Positions 4,317 to 5,815 of a DNA stretch of 5,815 bases are shown piece by piece. The stretch lies in contig JAAYFX010000193.1 of NCBI GenBank assembly GCA_012728025.1, positions 1-5,815 of the forward strand. The letters run 5' to 3'. This DNA is from Clostridiales bacterium. GTDB lineage: Bacteria; Bacillota; Clostridia; Oscillospirales; Oscillospiraceae. Below the pieces are notes generated by a model. It was not told the origin of the DNA, ran no database searches, and saw nothing but the letters and a program-made list of their open reading frames with translations. Made by a program: the position numbers and the translations under genes. Position 1 is the first letter of the stretch. The number at the start of each line of letters is the position of its first letter.

Positions 4317-5815
4317 TTACTGGAGGAGCTGGAGGATGGACTGGGGCTGCTGATTGGCCTGAGCCAGCATAGCCTGAGCTGCCTGAGTAAGGATGTTCAT
4401 CTTGGTGTAGTTCATCATTTCCTTAGCCATGTCTGTGTCACGGATGCGGCTGTTTGCGGCCTGCATATTTTCGTTGGTGGTATCAAGGTTGTTTATGGTG
4501 TACTCAAGACGGTTCTGGAGAGCGCCGAGGTTACCGCGGTTGGTGGAAACCTTGTTGATGGCGTCTTTAATGGTCTGGATTGCACTGCCGGCTGCTATTT
4601 GGTCGGAAACGTCAAGACCGCTAATTCCAAGACCAGCAGCGGTGAGGTCATCAACAGAAACAGTAACGTGGTTGAAGTCTGCGTTGGTGTCACCAACCTG
4701 AAGGGTGAGACCGCCGACAGACTTAGAAGAACCTGTGGGAGCCTTAAAGTTAAGCTGAGTAGCAGTAGTGTCATCAATTTCGGCAGTGTAGCCCGTCTGC
4801 TTTTCAATAAGGCTTACCATTTTAGCTACATCAGTATCAGCTATTTTGTCCTCAGTAGCAACCTCAAGTACAGTTACATTGGTATCAAAGCCAGCAACTT
4901 TGTCAGGGTTGGAGAAAGCAAACTTCTGTCCGCCAATGGTGAAGACCTTGCCAACATCCCCATCTACAAAACTGTGGCTCTGGTAAGCATCTGCGCCTCC
5001 GGTTATAGCGGTTGCAGTGTTATCTCCGTCAGTACGGTCAGCTTTTGCAAAGTTTGTAAGAATAACTTCGGGAGCATCACTACCGGTTGCTTTGGACTTG
5101 AAAGTAAGCTTACCGCTCTCGTCTGTGATGGTGAAACTTTCACCCAGATCGGTCTTGTTAAGCTCGGCGATAAGTGCAGTAGCGAGCTGATTTGCTGTTG
5201 CTTTACCATCTGCGGTGCCTCCGTATACCATATCGTCTGCTGCAATAATCTTTTCTGCGGCTGTTTCCAAGCTAATATCATAAGTCTTGGTGCTTCCGTC
5301 GGCGTTCTTAACGGTAAAGCTATACTTTCCGGTGCCTTCACCTGTGGAAGCGGCAATAGCCGCTGTTTCGCTTGACTTTGCTGTTGCAGGCGTATCAGTC
5401 AGGGTGAGTCCCTTAACTTCGGGGATACCAGCAGCACCGACAGCACCCTTTGCAGATAGACTGCCATCTAGCAGGTTTATTCCGTTGAAGTTTGTGGACT
5501 TTGCAATACGGGTAATTTCTTCCTTAAGAGCATTGACTTCAGTCTGGATGTTTTCACGGTCAACTTCGTTCTGGATGGTACCGTTGGCAGACTTTGTTGC
5601 CAGGGTTACCATACGGTTTAGCATGTTGTGGATTTCTGTGGTTGCGCCTTCTGCGGTCTGGATGAGGGAGATGCCGTCCTGTGCGTTGGCGGAAGCCTGC
5701 TCAAGACCTGCTATCTGAGCCTTCATCTTCTCGCTTATGGCAAGACCGGAGGCGTCGTCGCCTGCGCGGTTGATGCGGAAACCGGAGGAGAGCTTTTCAA
5801 GGCTCTTGGAAACCG
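4317..5815 (-). CDS. Flagellin, filament subunit (N-terminus beyond window edge)
   Basis: Flagellin is exported through the hollow flagellum and polymerises under the FliD cap. The open frame continues past the internal Met at 5724-5726 to the window edge, adding VSKSLEKLSSGFRINRAGDD and ASGLAISEK, the classic N-terminal D0/D1 sequence; about 25 residues and the start codon are missing. 498 residues are visible. The N-terminal D1 continues through QASANAQDGISLIQTAEGA to STNFNGINLLDG (about visible residues 108-117). A Ser/Thr/Ala/Asp-rich variable centre spans roughly 120-400. The C-terminal D1/D0 reads NRLEYTINNLDTTNENMQAA, then SRIRDTDMAKEMMNYTKMNIL, ending QANQQPQSILQLLQ, the standard flagellin tail. 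Names hag and fliC are both used for this gene, so no symbol is given. Its leader, where CsrA would bind, is outside the window. Confidence 0.96.
   Translation of the reverse strand, partial: VSKSLEKLSSGFRINRAGDDASGLAISEKMKAQIAGLEQASANAQDGISLIQTAEGATTEIHNMLNRMVTLATKSANGTIQNEVDRENIQTEVNALKEEITRIAKSTNFNGINLLDGSLSAKGAVGAAGIPEVKGLTLTDTPATAKSSETAAIAASTGEGTGKYSFTVKNADGSTKTYDISLETAAEKIIAADDMVYGGTADGKATANQLATALIAELNKTDLGESFTITDESGKLTFKSKATGSDAPEVILTNFAKADRTDGDNTATAITGGADAYQSHSFVDGDVGKVFTIGGQKFAFSNPDKVAGFDTNVTVLEVATEDKIADTDVAKMVSLIEKQTGYTAEIDDTTATQLNFKAPTGSSKSVGGLTLQVGDTNADFNHVTVSVDDLTAAGLGISGLDVSDQIAAGSAIQTIKDAINKVSTNRGNLGALQNRLEYTINNLDTTNENMQAANSRIRDTDMAKEMMNYTKMNILTQAAQAMLAQANQQPQSILQLLQ

Noticed and set aside
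4599..5375. 258-residue plus-strand open frame
   Set aside because: It lies antisense inside flagellin, is rich in Ser, Val and Cys with no recognisable domain, and has no ribosome site; it is a shadow of flagellin codon use.
5287..5718. 143-residue plus-strand open frame
   Set aside because: It is antisense to the conserved N-terminal part of flagellin and has no family features.
5724..5726. Met as start of flagellin
   Set aside because: The frame continues upstream with the conserved LEKLSSGFRINRAGDDASGLAISEK, so this Met is internal and the true start is outside the window.
1..5815. Mobile elements, CRISPR arrays, tRNA or rRNA genes
   Set aside because: No transposase, regular direct repeats with spacers, or structured RNA gene could be recognised anywhere in the window.

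Overview
This is flagellar DNA from a Gram-positive anaerobe-like bacterium, most likely Bacillota, class Clostridia. The evidence is the fliW-csrA pair, the purine-rich Shine-Dalgarno sites (several close to AGGAGG), and the Clostridia-style FliD and flagellin sequences. No genus can be named from the sequence alone.

Layout. Positions 1-4089 read left to right as one likely late-flagellar transcription unit. It holds the last codons of fliW (1-36), csrA (39-305), a small helical protein that looks like an export chaperone of the FlgN/FliT kind (295-768), the filament cap fliD (867-2822), the filament chaperone fliS (2847-3215), and the rod genes flgB (3286-3648) and flgC (3672-4089, broken by a one-base frameshift). 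Positions 4090-4316 hold no gene but carry a run of hairpins, including a strong two-way terminator. A flagellin gene on the opposite strand occupies 4317-5815, converges on the operon, and runs off the right edge before its start codon.

How the genes work together. Flagellin is the filament subunit, FliD caps the filament, and FliS carries flagellin to the export gate. FliW and CsrA form the known partner switch: FliW is held by unexported flagellin, and CsrA released from FliW blocks flagellin translation. FlgB and FlgC build the proximal rod on which the hook and filament sit. Having fliW, csrA, fliS and flagellin together fits this feedback loop, although the flagellin leader that CsrA would bind lies outside the window.

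The genes themselves belong to well-known families, and I see no new kind of system. The point most worth checking is the flgC frameshift at a GGG run (3974-3976), which would remove the C-terminal helix needed for rod assembly unless it is a sequencing error. Others are the absence of fliE after flgC, the unassigned chaperone-like gene, a C8 run inside csrA, and matching repeat-like modules in FliD and flagellin.
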